Source: Dissulfurirhabdus thermomarina (GTDB lineage Bacteria; Desulfobacterota; Dissulfuribacteria; Dissulfuribacterales; Dissulfurirhabdaceae). Taken from it: a stretch of DNA of 64,000 nucleotides. How positions within the stretch are numbered: position 1 is the first letter of the stretch; each line of letters starts with the position of its first letter. Location of the stretch: assembly GCF_012979235.1 (NCBI RefSeq), contig NZ_JAATWC010000009.1, positions 1 through 64,000 of the forward strand. The letters are read 5' to 3'. The notes under the pieces were generated by a model. That model was not told the DNA's origin, searched no databases, and saw only the letters and a program-made list of their open reading frames with translations. Shown here one piece after another: positions 23,126 through 33,501 of the stretch. The position numbers and the translations under genes were made by a program.

Positions 23126-24178
23126 ATGACCCGGGGATTCTCCCTCTCCGAGTACGACTACCCGCTTCCGGAATCCGCCATCGCCCGGTACCCGGCGCCC
23201 AGGCGGACGGGTTCGCGCCTCTTGGTGATGGACCGGCGGACGGGCCGGCTCGCCGACCGCCGCTTCGCCGAGGTGGGGGCCTATCTCCGGCCGGGTGACT
23301 GCCTGGTCCTGAACGACACGGCGGTCTTCCCCGCCCGTCTCCGCGGCCGGAAGCCCACGGGCGGCCGGGTGGAGCTGCTCCTCCTCGGCTTTCCCCGGGA
23401 GGCGGGGGACGGGACGGCCGAGGCCCGGGCCCTGTGCCGCGCCTCCAAGGGGCTTCGGGCCGGGCAGCGCGTGGAGGTGGCCCCCGACCTCGAGGTGGAG
23501 GTCCTGGCCGTGGAGGGCGGCGGCGAGGCGCGGGTCCGGCTGCACTACCGGGGAGGGCTCGCCCGGGTCCTCGACCGGCGCGGGGAAGTTCCGCTGCCGC
23601 CCTACATCCGCCGGGCGCCGGAGGCCCCCGACCGCCGCCGCTACCAGACGGTCTACGCCGCGCGGACGGGTTCCGTGGCGGCCCCGACCGCCGGACTCCA
23701 CTTCAGCCGGGGGCTGCTGGAGGAGATCCGGGCCGCGGGGGTCCGGGTGGCCCGGGTCACCCTCCACGTGGGCTACGGGACCTTCGCGCCCATCCGGGTG
23801 GACGACGTCCGGGCGCACCGGATCCACGAGGAATGGGTCTCGGTGCCGGCCGAGGCCGTGGCGGCCGTGGCCGAGACCCGGCGGGCCGGCGGGCGCGTGG
23901 TTGCCGTGGGCACCACCACGGTCCGGGCCCTGGAATGGGCGGCGGAGGGCGAGGGGGGGCTCGAGCCGCGGGAGGGGGCCTGCGGCCTCTACATCCTCCC
24001 GGGGCACCGGTTCCGGGTGGTGGACGCCCTCGTCACCAACTTCCACCTGCCCCGGTCCTCGCTGCTGGTGCTGGTGGCGGCCTTCGCCGGGCTGGACCCG
24101 GTGCTTCGGGCCTACGCCCATGCCCGGGACCGCGGCTACCGGTTCTACAGCTACGGAGACGCCATGCTGATCCTCTGA
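23126..24178 (+). CDS. queA: S-adenosylmethionine:tRNA ribosyltransferase-isomerase
   Basis: A 350-residue enzyme that transfers and rearranges the ribose of S-adenosylmethionine onto preQ1 in tRNA, making epoxyqueuosine. Signatures are SEYDYPLPESAIARYP at the start, LVLNDTAVFPARLRG, YQTVYAARTGSVAAPTAGLHF, VTLHVGYGTFAP and VDALVTNFHLPRSSLL. Length equals the family norm. It is followed by repeat copy D after 24 bases. Confidence 0.96.
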   Translation: MTRGFSLSEYDYPLPESAIARYPAPRRTGSRLLVMDRRTGRLADRRFAEVGAYLRPGDCLVLNDTAVFPARLRGRKPTGGRVELLLLGFPREAGDGTAEARALCRASKGLRAGQRVEVAPDLEVEVLAVEGGGEARVRLHYRGGLARVLDRRGEVPLPPYIRRAPEAPDRRRYQTVYAARTGSVAAPTAGLHFSRGLLEEIRAAGVRVARVTLHVGYGTFAPIRVDDVRAHRIHEEWVSVPAEAVAAVAETRRAGGRVVAVGTTTVRALEWAAEGEGGLEPREGACGLYILPGHRFRVVDALVTNFHLPRSSLLVLVAAFAGLDPVLRAYAHARDRGYRFYSYGDAMLIL

Positions 24179-24202
24179 CCCGGCGGGGATGAGGCCTTGT
24201 AG

Positions 24203-24358
24203 GATGGCCGCGTGAAAAGTCCTCGAAGTGGAGGCTCGGCAAAGATCGCCGGATGCAAGGCGCGAGGATGTCGGGGGATGAGGCGGAGTTGAGCTGCGCC
24301 GCAATGACGAGAACATCCGAACGCCACCGCAGCCCGCGACTTTTTGCGACGCCGCCAT
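24203..24358 (+). repeat. dispersed inverted-repeat element, copy D
   Basis: A 156-base copy with left end GATGGCCGCGTGAAAAGTCC and right end GACTTTTTGCGACGCCGCCAT. The interior GGCTCGGCAAAGATCGCC, GCGAGGATGTCGGG and GACGAGAACATCCGAA match copy C nearly base for base. It lies directly upstream of the aroF promoter, 3 bases from its -35 box. Confidence 0.87.
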
Positions 24359-24361
24359 GAA

Positions 24362-24390
24362 TTGACCGGTTTCGCGGCCGGTGGTATAGG
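24362..24390 (+). promoter_or_regulatory. promoter of aroF
   Basis: TTGACC (24362-24367), a 17-base spacer and TATAGG (24385-24390). It gives a leader of about 46 bases containing AAGGGAG before the ATG. Confidence 0.65.
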
Positions 24391-24443
24391 TAAAAATTCC
24401 TCCCGGTTCGATGGGGAGGTGAGTCCCCGAAGGGAGTCCAGCC

Positions 24444-25589
24444 ATGATCATCATCCTCAAGCCCGACACGGATCCCGCCGGCCCGGAGGTGGCCCAGATC
24501 CTCGAGTACCTCCGGCAGTTCCCCGACGTGAAGACCCGGCTCTCCGGGGTCCGGGGTGCCAGCCGGGTGGTCTCCGAGATCTACCTCATCGGCCCCACCC
24601 ACAGCGTGCCCATGGAGACCCTGGAGCGCATGGCCGGGGTCGAGCGGGTGGTCCGGATCTCCAGCAAGTACCGCCAGATCGGCCGACACGGCGGCCAGCT
24701 GGAGGAATTCGGCTTCGACTACAACGGGATCCACTTCGACCAGAACTGCTTCCACGTCTTCATGGGGCCCTGCGCCGTGGACACCCCGGAAAACGTCGAG
24801 GCCATGTGCCGAAGCATGCAGCGGCTCGGCGTCACCACCGCCCGCATGGGGGCCTACAAGCCCCGGACCAGCCCCTACGACTTCCAGGGGCACGGCAAGG
24901 CCTGCCTCCCCTGGGTCTTCGAGATCGCCGGCAAGTACGGCATCAAGGTCATCGCCATGGAGGTGCTCCGGGCGGTCCACATCGAGGAGATCTTCGAGGC
25001 CCTCGAGGCGGCCGGCCGGCCCACCGGCGTCATGCTGCAGGTGGGCACCCGAAACGCCCAGAACTTCGAACTCCTGAAGGCCGTCGGGTCCCAGCAGGAG
25101 TTCCCCGTCCTCTACAAGCGCGGCATGGGGCTCACCCTGGAGGAGTCCCTGAACGCCTGCGAGTACATCGCCAGCGAGGGCAACCGCAACATCGTCTTCT
25201 GCCTGCGCGGGGTGAAGTCGCACCTCGGGGAACCCCACCGGAACCTCATCGACTTCGGCCACGTCCCCGTGCTGAAGCGGCTGACGCGGCTGCCCGTCTG
25301 CGTGGATCCCACCCACTCCGTGGGGACCAAGGACCGCGCCCCGGACGGCATCCTCGACATCTTCCACGCCACCGCCGAGGGCGTGGTGGCCGGGGCCAAC
25401 ATGGTGCTCGTGGAGTTTCACCCGAAGCCCGAGACGGCCCTCTGCGACGGCCCCCAGGCCCTCACCCTCTCCGAGATGGAGCACTACCTCGAGGACGTCC
25501 GCATCGTCCGCGAGGCCTACGAACAACGCAAGGCCCTCGCGGAGCGCCGGGTCTTCGGGGAGTGGAGCACGAAGGGCGCGGCGGCGTGA
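24444..25589 (+). CDS. aroF: 3-deoxy-7-phosphoheptulonate synthase (DAHP synthase)
   Basis: A 381-residue enzyme that starts the shikimate pathway from phosphoenolpyruvate and erythrose-4-phosphate. An N-terminal part (residues 1-75) resembles a ferredoxin-like regulatory domain (MIIILKPDTDP), as in Thermotoga-type class Ib enzymes. The TIM-barrel has GPCAVDTPENVEAM, RMGAYKPRTSPYDFQG, KRGMGLTLEE, CLRGVKSH, DPTHSVGTKD and VEFHPKPETALCDGPQ; Cys, His, Glu and Asp of the metal site are all present. The next gene overlaps by GTGA and the trp operon follows, so it supplies chorismate for tryptophan. Confidence 0.94.
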   Translation: MIIILKPDTDPAGPEVAQILEYLRQFPDVKTRLSGVRGASRVVSEIYLIGPTHSVPMETLERMAGVERVVRISSKYRQIGRHGGQLEEFGFDYNGIHFDQNCFHVFMGPCAVDTPENVEAMCRSMQRLGVTTARMGAYKPRTSPYDFQGHGKACLPWVFEIAGKYGIKVIAMEVLRAVHIEEIFEALEAAGRPTGVMLQVGTRNAQNFELLKAVGSQQEFPVLYKRGMGLTLEESLNACEYIASEGNRNIVFCLRGVKSHLGEPHRNLIDFGHVPVLKRLTRLPVCVDPTHSVGTKDRAPDGILDIFHATAEGVVAGANMVLVEFHPKPETALCDGPQALTLSEMEHYLEDVRIVREAYEQRKALAERRVFGEWSTKGAAA

Positions 25590-26311
25590 CCTCGGCGTCC
25601 GCGCCTCGGATTCACGCCCTCCAGCACGTCCCCTTCGAGGGGCCGGCCGCCCTGGCCCACTGGGCCCGCGAGCGGGGCCTCCGCCTGGAGGTGACCCGCC
25701 TCTTCGCCGGCGAGCCCCCGCCGGAGACGGCGGCCTTCGACCTCCTGGCCGTGCTCGGCGGACCCATGGGGGTGGGGGACGCCGCGGACCATCCCTGGAT
25801 GGCGGGGGAGATGCGCCTCGTGGAGGCGGCGGTCCGGGCGGGGAAGGGCGTCCTGGGCGTCTGCCTCGGGGCCCAGATCCTCGCCCACGTCCTGGGGGCG
25901 GCGGTGCGGCGGAATCCCCACCGGGAGATCGGCTGGTTCCCCGTGACCCTCACCCCGGAGGGGCGCCGCCATCCCCTCACCGCCGGGCTCCCGGAGACCT
26001 TCGAGGCCTTCCACTGGCACGGGGAGACCTTCGACATCCCCGCCGGCGCCGAGCACCTGGCCTCGTCCGAGGCCTGCCGCCACCAGGCCTTCGCCCTGGG
26101 GCCCCGGGTGATCGGGCTCCAGTTCCACCTCGAGACCACACCGGCGGCGGTGGAGCGGCTCGTCACCCACTGCGCCGACGAGCTCGACGGTGGTCCGTGG
26201 GTCCAGGCCCCGCACGAGATGGCCGCCGACCCGGGCCGTTTCTCCGCCCTCCGGGGCCGCCTCGACGCCCTGCTCGATGCCTGGGCGGCGGCCGGCGCCG
26301 CCGGGGGTTGA
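25586..26311 (+). CDS. class I glutamine amidotransferase-like protein (GMP synthase GATase-like)
   Basis: A 241-residue stand-alone amidotransferase fold. AVLGGPMGVGD, the nucleophile elbow GVCLGAQ with the catalytic Cys, and VIGLQFHLETT with the His-x-Glu partner are all present, so it should hydrolyse glutamine or a related gamma-glutamyl compound. Its partner enzyme is unknown; the trp anthranilate synthase has its own TrpG downstream. The start is GTG, overlapping the aroF stop as GTGA. Its own TGA lies inside the -35 box of the trp promoter. Confidence 0.83.
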   Translation: MTSASAPRIHALQHVPFEGPAALAHWARERGLRLEVTRLFAGEPPPETAAFDLLAVLGGPMGVGDAADHPWMAGEMRLVEAAVRAGKGVLGVCLGAQILAHVLGAAVRRNPHREIGWFPVTLTPEGRRHPLTAGLPETFEAFHWHGETFDIPAGAEHLASSEACRHQAFALGPRVIGLQFHLETTPAAVERLVTHCADELDGGPWVQAPHEMAADPGRFSALRGRLDALLDAWAAAGAAGG

Positions 26312-26336
26312 CAGCCGGCCCCGGCCGGGTCATAAG
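26308..26336 (+). promoter_or_regulatory. trp: promoter of the trp operon
   Basis: TTGACA (26308-26313), a 17-base spacer and CATAAG (26331-26336). The transcript would carry a leader of about 260 bases before trpE. The -35 box includes the stop codon of the amidotransferase gene. Confidence 0.7.
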
Positions 26337-26505
26337 ACTAGCGATGCGCGTCCCTCCACTCGAAGGAGGGCGCCCGGGGAGGCGGCCCAGTGCAGCCCGA
26401 AAGACCCATCCCGAGACCGCACCGACCGGGTCCCACCCCGGGGCGCCGATGGCGCCGCGCTCCCGCCGACTGAACCGACGAGGGCGCGCCCATCTCACCG
26501 TGACG

Positions 26506-26571
26506 GGGCACCACAGGGGGTTGGAGCACCGTGGGCACGTACCTCTGGCCCACGGTTTTTTCGTGGTGCCC
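26506..26571 (+). promoter_or_regulatory. attenuator-like terminator in the trp leader
   Basis: CCGTGGGC (26529-26536) and GCCCACGG (26548-26555) form an 8-bp stem followed by six T residues (26556-26561): a rho-independent terminator 43 bases before trpE. An outer stem, GGGCACCAC (26506-26514) with GTGGTGCCC (26563-26571), could wrap around it. This is what transcription attenuation needs. No short leader peptide rich in Trp codons and no good T-box match is seen, so the sensing mechanism is open. Confidence 0.65.
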
Positions 26572-26603
26572 TCCGCCATCGCCCCCCTGTGAACGAGCCG
26601 ACC

Positions 26604-28079
26604 ATGCTGACGCCGGACCTCACCCAGTTCAAGGCCCTGGCCGCCGATTACAACCTGATCCCCGTGTGGCGCGAGGTCCCGGTGGACTTCGACACCCCGG
26701 TTTCCCTCTTCGCCAAGCTTTCGGACGGGGGGCCCGCCTTCCTGCTCGAGTCCCTCGAGGGCGGCGAGAAGTGGGGCCGGTACAGCTTCATCGGCCTCCG
26801 GCCCTTCCTGGTCTTCGGGTGCCGGGGACGCGAGGTCTTCACCGAGGTTCGGGGCCGCCGGGAGACCCGGGCGGCGGACGATCCCCTGGAAGTCCTCCGG
26901 GAGATCATGGGGGGGTTCCGCCCGGCGCCGGTCCCGGGGCTGCCCCGTTTCTACGGCGGCGCCGTGGGTTACCTCGGCTACGACATGGTCCGGTTCATGG
27001 AGCGGCTGCCGGAGCTGGCCCCCGAGACCACGGGCTTCGCCGACGCCACCTTCATGTTCCCGGAGCTCCTCCTGGTCCACGACAATCTTCGCCACAGCCT
27101 CCAGATCGTCGCCTGTCTCCGGGTGGACGACCCGGCCGGGGCCGAGGGCGTCTACCAGCAGGGCGTCCGGGCCGTGGAGAACATCACCCAGCGCCTGCGC
27201 CGTGGCATCGACTACCGGGATCCGCCCGTGGGGCAACAGGTGCTCACCCATCTCGCCCCGGAGATCCCCCGGGAGCGGTTCGAGGAGATGGTCCGACGGG
27301 CCAAGGAGTACATCCGGGCCGGGGACGTCATCCAGGTGGTGCTCTCCCAGCGGTTCTCCGGGCAGGCCGGGGTGCCGCCCTTCGACCTGTACCGGGCCCT
27401 GCGGAAGATCAACCCCTCGCCCTACCTCTACTACCTCCAGCTGGGGGACGAGGTCCTGGTGGGATCCTCCCCCGAGATCCTGGTGCGCCTCACCGACGGG
27501 CTGGTGGAGGTGCGCCCCATCGCCGGCACCCGGCCCCGCGGGCGGACGCCCGAGGAGGACGCGGCCCTCGAGGCGGAACTCCTCGCCGACCCCAAGGAAC
27601 GGGCCGAGCACCTCATGCTGGTGGACCTCGGACGCAACGACGTCGGGCGGGTGGCCCGCATCGGCACCGTCCGGGTCAACGACCTCATGGTGGTGGAGCG
27701 CTACTCCCACGTGATGCACCTCGTCTCCGGGGTGACCGGGCGGCTCGCCGAGGGCCGGGACATGTTCGACGTGCTCCGGGCCTGCTTCCCCGCCGGGACG
27801 GTGAGCGGCGCGCCCAAGATCCGCGCCATGGAGATCATCGAGGAGCTCGAGCCCGTCCGGCGGGGGCCCTACGCGGGGGCCGTGGGCTACCTCGGCTTCT
27901 CCGGGAACATGGACCTCGCCATCACCATCCGGACCCTTTTCCAGAAGGGAGACCGGCTGTATCTTCAGGCGGGCGCCGGGATCGTGGCGGATTCCGACCC
28001 GGCCCGCGAGTGGGACGAGACCCTCAACAAGGGCCGGGCCCTCATGCGCGCCATCGACCTGGCCCAGGAGGGGCTCTGA
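26604..28079 (+). CDS. trpE: anthranilate synthase component I
   Basis: A 491-residue chorismate-using enzyme; with TrpG it makes anthranilate. The N-terminal [18 protein letters not shown] holds the Ser of the tryptophan feedback site. The catalytic part has [78 protein letters not shown] and [11 protein letters not shown]. The ATG at 26604 is used; an in-frame GTG 15 bases upstream is possible. It is the first gene of the trp operon, behind the attenuator. Confidence 0.96.
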   Translation: MLTPDLTQFKALAADYNLIPVWREVPVDFDTPVSLFAKLSDGGPAFLLESLEGGEKWGRYSFIGLRPFLVFGCRGREVFTEVRGRRETRAADDPLEVLREIMGGFRPAPVPGLPRFYGGAVGYLGYDMVRFMERLPELAPETTGFADATFMFPELLLVHDNLRHSLQIVACLRVDDPAGAEGVYQQGVRAVENITQRLRRGIDYRDPPVGQQVLTHLAPEIPRERFEEMVRRAKEYIRAGDVIQVVLSQRFSGQAGVPPFDLYRALRKINPSPYLYYLQLGDEVLVGSSPEILVRLTDGLVEVRPIAGTRPRGRTPEEDAALEAELLADPKERAEHLMLVDLGRNDVGRVARIGTVRVNDLMVVERYSHVMHLVSGVTGRLAEGRDMFDVLRACFPAGTVSGAPKIRAMEIIEELEPVRRGPYAGAVGYLGFSGNMDLAITIRTLFQKGDRLYLQAGAGIVADSDPAREWDETLNKGRALMRAIDLAQEGL

Positions 28080-28101
28080 GGCACCCGTGACGGGGCGGAA
28101 C

Positions 28102-28662
28102 ATGCTGCTGGTCATCGACAACTACGATTCCTTCACCTACAACCTCGTCCAGGCCCTCGGGACCCTGGGCGCCGAGATGCGGGTCATCCGCAACGACGAG
28201 GCCACGGTGGAGGAGATCGCCGCCTGGCCCGTGGACCGGCTCCTCGTCTCGCCGGGGCCCTGCACGCCCAACGAGGCGGGCATCTCCGTGGCGGCCATCC
28301 GCCACTTCGCCGGCAAGGTGCCCATCCTCGGGGTCTGCCTCGGCCACCAGTCCATCGGGGCGGCCTTCGGGGCCCGGGTGGTGCGGGCCGGCCGTCTCAT
28401 GCACGGCAAGACCTCCCTGGTCCACCACGACGGGCAGGGGGTCTTCCGGGGGCTTCCCGATCCCTTCGAGGCCATGCGGTACCACTCGCTCCTGGTGGAG
28501 GAGGGCCTCCCCGACTGCCTGGTGAAGACGGCCTGGACCGCCGAGGGGGAGCTCATGGGGCTGCGCCACCGAGAGCTCCCGGTGGAGGGGGTGCAGTTCC
28601 ACCCGGAGTCCATCATGACCCCGGAGGGGCCGGCGCTCCTCCGAAACTTCCTGGAGATGTGA
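28102..28662 (+). CDS. trpG: anthranilate synthase component II (glutamine amidotransferase)
   Basis: A 186-residue amidotransferase that supplies ammonia to Trp[29 protein letters not shown], the nucleophile [11 protein letters not shown] and the His-Glu end [11 protein letters not shown] are complete. A GTG 15 bases upstream (28087) is an alternative start. It is not fused to TrpD, unlike in enterobacteria. Confidence 0.95.
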   Translation: MLLVIDNYDSFTYNLVQALGTLGAEMRVIRNDEATVEEIAAWPVDRLLVSPGPCTPNEAGISVAAIRHFAGKVPILGVCLGHQSIGAAFGARVVRAGRLMHGKTSLVHHDGQGVFRGLPDPFEAMRYHSLLVEEGLPDCLVKTAWTAEGELMGLRHRELPVEGVQFHPESIMTPEGPALLRNFLEM

Positions 28663-28664
28663 CC

Positions 28665-29687
28665 ATGGAGGCGATCCGCGCGGCCATCTCCGCCCTGGTG
28701 GAGGGGCAGGACCTGGACGAGGCGGCCATGGCGGCCGTCATGGGCGAGATCATGGAGGGCGCGGCCACCCCGGCCCAGATCGGCGCCTTCCTGACGGCGC
28801 TGCGGCTCAAGGGCGAGACGGTGGCCGAGATCACCGGGGCGGCCCGCGTCATGCGGGCCAAGGCCGAGGGGATACCGGTCCGCCGGGCGCCCGGCGAGGT
28901 CCTGGTGGACACCTGCGGGACGGGCGGCGACGGCGCGGCCACCTTCAACGTCTCCACCACCGCCGCCTTCGTGGTGGCCGGGGCGGGGGTCCGGGTGGCC
29001 AAGCACGGCAACCGGTCGGTCTCGAGCCGCTCCGGGAGTGCCGACGTCCTGGAGGCCCTCGGGGTGGACCTGTCGCTTGCGCCCGAGGCCGTGGGGCGCG
29101 CCGTGGAGGAGATCGGTATCGGCTTCCTCTTCGCCCCGGCCCTGCATCCCGCCATGAAGCACGCCATCGGCCCCCGGCGGGAGATCGGGATCCGGACCCT
29201 CTTCAACGTCCTCGGCCCCCTCACCAACCCGGCGGGGGCCGAGGTCCAGCTCCTCGGGGTCTACGACCCGGCCCTCACGGCCCCGCTGGCCGAGGCCCTT
29301 GGGCGCCTCGGCGCCGCCCGGGCCTGGGTGGTGCACGGGGCGGGGGGCCTCGACGAGGTGAGCCTCCTCGGGCCCACGGAGGTGGCGGAGTGGACCGGGT
29401 CGGGGGTCCGGACCTTCCGGGTGGGCCCCGAGGACGCGGGGCTCGCCCCCTGCCGCCCGGAGGATCTCGCCGGCGGGGACGCCGCCGAAAACGCCCGCAT
29501 CCTGGAGGCCGTGCTCTCGGGCGAGCCCGGGCCCCGGCGGGAGATGGTGCTCTTGAACGCGGGGGCCGCCATCCACCTGGCCGGGAAGGCGCCGGGCCTG
29601 CGGGAGGGGGTCCGGGCGGCGGCCGAGGCCGTGGATTCCGGCGCGGCCCTGGCGAAGCTCCGGGCGCTTGCCGGGTGGCGGGGATGA
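28665..29687 (+). CDS. trpD: anthranilate phosphoribosyltransferase
   Basis: A 340-residue enzyme joining anthranilate to PRPP. The diphosphate loop [45 protein letters not shown], the metal-binding region and [12 protein letters not shown] are family signatures. The ATG at 28665 lies 2 bases past the trpG stop with GGAG 8 bases upstream; a GTG at 28659 would overlap the stop. Confidence 0.96.
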   Translation: MEAIRAAISALVEGQDLDEAAMAAVMGEIMEGAATPAQIGAFLTALRLKGETVAEITGAARVMRAKAEGIPVRRAPGEVLVDTCGTGGDGAATFNVSTTAAFVVAGAGVRVAKHGNRSVSSRSGSADVLEALGVDLSLAPEAVGRAVEEIGIGFLFAPALHPAMKHAIGPRREIGIRTLFNVLGPLTNPAGAEVQLLGVYDPALTAPLAEALGRLGAARAWVVHGAGGLDEVSLLGPTEVAEWTGSGVRTFRVGPEDAGLAPCRPEDLAGGDAAENARILEAVLSGEPGPRREMVLLNAGAAIHLAGKAPGLREGVRAAAEAVDSGAALAKLRALAGWRG

Positions 29688-30463
29688 ACATCCTCGAGAC
29701 CATCGTGGCCCACAAGCGGGAGGAGGTGGCCGCCCGGCGGCGGGCGGGGCTCCGCCCCCCCGAGCGGGAGATCGCCCCGCACCGGCCGTTTCGCGCCGCC
29801 CTCCTGGACGAGCCGGGGGTCTCCGTCATCGCGGAGCTCAAGAAGGCCTCCCCCTCCAAGGGGGTCCTCGCGGCGGACTTCCGGCCCCTGGACCTCGCCC
29901 GCCGGTACCGGGCCGGCGGGGCGGCGGCCATCTCGGTCCTGACCGACGAGCGCTTCTTCCAGGGGCGGATCGAGACCCTCGCCGCGGTCCGCGAGGTGGT
30001 GGACCTCCCCCTCTTGCGAAAGGACTTCCTCATCGACCACTTCCAGGTGGACGAGGCCTTCGCCTGGGGCGCCGACGCGGTCCTCCTCATCGCGGCCATC
30101 CTGGACCGGGTGCTCCTCGGGGAACTCCTGGCCCACGCCCGGGAGGCCGGCCTCGACTGCCTGGTGGAGGTCCACGACGAGAGGGAGCTGGAGGAAGTCC
30201 TCGCGGCCGGGGCGGATCTCGTCGGCGTGAACAACCGCAACCTCCGGGACTTCACCGTCTCCATCGAGACCACCCTCCGGCTGCGGGAGCGCGTGCCCGG
30301 GGAGGTGCCCCTGGTGAGCGAGAGCGGGATCTCCACGCCGGAGGACGTGGCCCGGCTGCGGGCGGCCGGCGTCACCGCGGTGCTCGTGGGCGAGGGCCTG
30401 GTGACGGCCCCGGACCCGGCCGAGGCGGTCCGGGCGCTTCGCGGGGCGGGGGCGGGCCGGTGA
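29684..30463 (+). CDS. trpC: indole-3-glycerol phosphate synthase
   Basis: A 259-residue TIM barrel that closes the indole ring. [67 protein letters not shown] and LVSESGIS cover the catalytic Lys, Glu and Asn residues. It is not fused to TrpF. It overlaps trpD by ATGA. Confidence 0.96.
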   Translation: MNILETIVAHKREEVAARRRAGLRPPEREIAPHRPFRAALLDEPGVSVIAELKKASPSKGVLAADFRPLDLARRYRAGGAAAISVLTDERFFQGRIETLAAVREVVDLPLLRKDFLIDHFQVDEAFAWGADAVLLIAAILDRVLLGELLAHAREAGLDCLVEVHDERELEEVLAAGADLVGVNNRNLRDFTVSIETTLRLRERVPGEVPLVSESGISTPEDVARLRAAGVTAVLVGEGLVTAPDPAEAVRALRGAGAGR

Positions 30464-31092
30464 CCCGGGTCAAGGTCTGCGGCCTCACCGACGCGGCCGA
30501 GGCCGTGGCCGTGGCCGCCGCCGGGGCGGATGCCGTGGGGCTCGTCTTCGCGGAGAGCCCCCGCCGGGTGAGCATGGAGACGGCGCGGGGGATCGTGGCG
30601 GCCCTGCCGCCTTTCGTCCAGTCCGTGGGGGTCTTCGTGGACGAGGACCCCGCCAGGGTGGCGGAGGTGGCGGCGGCCTGCGGGCTCGACCTCCTCCAGT
30701 TCCACGGGGAGGAACCCCCCGCCTACTGCGCCCGGTTCGCCCCCCGGGCGGTGAAGGCCCGACGGGTCCGGTCCGCCGACGACATCGAGGCCTTGCGGCC
30801 CTACGAGGCGGCCGTCCGGGCCTTCCTCCTGGATGCCTGGGCCCCGGACGCCCACGGGGGAACCGGGCGGACCTTCGACTGGGCCCTGGCGGTCCGGGCG
30901 GTCAGGGAACTGGCTCGGCCGGTGATCCTCGCGGGGGGGCTCGACCCCGAAAACGTCGGCCGGGCCGTGGCCCGGGTACGGCCCTGGGCCGTGGACGTGA
31001 GCTCGGGGGTGGAGCGCGCCCCGGGCCGGAAGGACCCGGCCCGGGTGGCGGCCTTCGTCCGGGCCGTGGCCGCGGCCCCGGAGCCCGCCTGA
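30460..31092 (+). CDS. trpF: phosphoribosylanthranilate isomerase
   Basis: A 210-residue TIM barrel for the Amadori rearrangement between TrpD and TrpC. VKVCGLT near residue 4 carries the catalytic Cys; GLVFAESPRRV, GVFVDEDPARV, LDLLQFHGEE, LLDAWAPDAHGGTG with the catalytic Asp, ILAGGLDPENVG and VDVSSGVE follow. The GTG start overlaps trpC as GTGA. Confidence 0.94.
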   Translation: MTRVKVCGLTDAAEAVAVAAAGADAVGLVFAESPRRVSMETARGIVAALPPFVQSVGVFVDEDPARVAEVAAACGLDLLQFHGEEPPAYCARFAPRAVKARRVRSADDIEALRPYEAAVRAFLLDAWAPDAHGGTGRTFDWALAVRAVRELARPVILAGGLDPENVGRAVARVRPWAVDVSSGVERAPGRKDPARVAAFVRAVAAAPEPA

Positions 31093-31107
31093 AAAAACTG
31101 GATCCGT

Positions 31108-31212
31108 GGGCGTCCAAGAACGGGCCGGATGCAAGGCGGCGGCGATATCGATAATATTTTGAAGCATATCGACGACTTGCCAACGTCGCAGATGGCCCGT
31201 CATCGGACGCCC
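31108..31212. repeat. 105-bp inverted-repeat element between trpF and trpB
   Basis: The ends are 19-base imperfect inverted repeats (31108-31126 and 31194-31212, 15 of 19 bases), sharing GGGCGTCC and ACGGGCC. The interior holds a second pair, CGATAT/ATATCG, and is more AT-rich than its surroundings. It contains GGATGCAAGGCG, also found in the other repeat family, but the ends differ, so I treat it as a separate type. It splits trpEGDCF from trpBA. Nothing else is seen in 31213-31339. Confidence 0.65.
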
Positions 31213-31339
31213 CGCAGGGCGGCGGGGTGAGTCCGCCACGGAAGAGGATCATGTCCGCCCATGATCTGGGATCCCAGGCCAGCTCGGCCTAGTGTGCCGC
31301 ACGGCCGCCACGGATCCAGGAAAAGGAGAAGAGCAGAGA

Positions 31340-32625
<1,286 letters not shown>

Positions 32626-32629
<4 letters not shown>

Positions 32630-33465
32630 ACCGCATCGACCGGGCCTTCTCGCGCCTCAGGCGCCGCGGCGAGGCCGCGCTCATCCCCTTCGTCACCGCC
32701 GGCGACCCGGACCTCGACACCACCGAGGCCCTGGTGCTCGAGATGGCCCGCCGGGGGGCGGACATCGTGGAGCTTGGCATCCCCTTCTCCGATCCCCTGG
32801 CCGACGGGCCCACCATCCAGGCCGCCAGCCAGCGGGCCCTGGAGGGCGGGGTGACCCCGGCGGAGATCCTCGGCCTCGTCCGCCGGATCCGCCGCCGGTC
32901 CGAGGTCCCCCTGGTCCTCATGGGCTATTACAACCCGGTGCTCCAGTTCGGCCTCGAGGCCTTCGCCGCCGCGGCCGCCGAGGCGGGGGCCGACGGGACC
33001 ATCGTCCCCGACCTTCCGCTGGAGGAGGCGGGTCCCTGGAGCCGGGCGGCGCGGGCCCACGGGCTCGCCAACGTCCTGCTCGCCGCCCCCACCACGCCGC
33101 CGGAGCGGGTGCGCCGCCTGGCCGCCGCCACCCGCGGCTTCCTCTACTACGTCTCGGTGGCCGGGATCACCGGGGCCCGGTCCGAGCTGCCGCCGGAACT
33201 CGCCGCGGCGCTCCGGGCCGTCAAGGGCCTCTCCCGCAGGCCCGTGGCGGTGGGGTTCGGCATCAGCCGGGCCGACCAGGTGGCGGCGCTGGCCGCCGTG
33301 GCCGACGGGATCATCGTGGGCAGCGCCCTGGTCCGCCTCGTGGAGGCCCACTGCACCCGCCGGGACGGCCGGCTCGCGGCCGGTCCCGGTCTCGTGGCCG
33401 CCGTGGGCGGCTTCGTGGCGGAGCTCAAGGCCGCCACGCGGACCGCGGCCGGGCGCCGGGGGTGA
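32626..33465 (+). CDS. trpA: tryptophan synthase alpha chain
   Basis: A 279-residue TIM barrel that releases indole from indole-3-glycerol phosphate. [26 protein letters not shown] with the catalytic Glu, [20 protein letters not shown] with the catalytic Asp, [12 protein letters not shown] and [11 protein letters not shown] are in order. It ends the trp genes; uvrC starts 36 bases on with no terminator between. Confidence 0.96.
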
Positions 33466-33501
33466 CGGCCCCCGGCGTGCCGGCCAGACGGGGGTGAGGC
33501 G

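Noticed and set aside
12104-24358. CRISPR array
   Set aside because: The repeats are about 155 bp, kilobases apart and in both orientations, with genes between; there are no short repeats with regular spacers.
26506-26571. T-box riboswitch for tRNA-Trp before trpE
   Set aside because: The T-box core would need TGGN directly followed by ACCGCG; here two extra bases intervene and the pairing base does not fit the Trp discriminator. I keep it only as an unassigned attenuator.
26344-26592. trp leader peptide
   Set aside because: The open frame beginning ATGCGCGTC has no tryptophan codon and is too long for a classic leader peptide.
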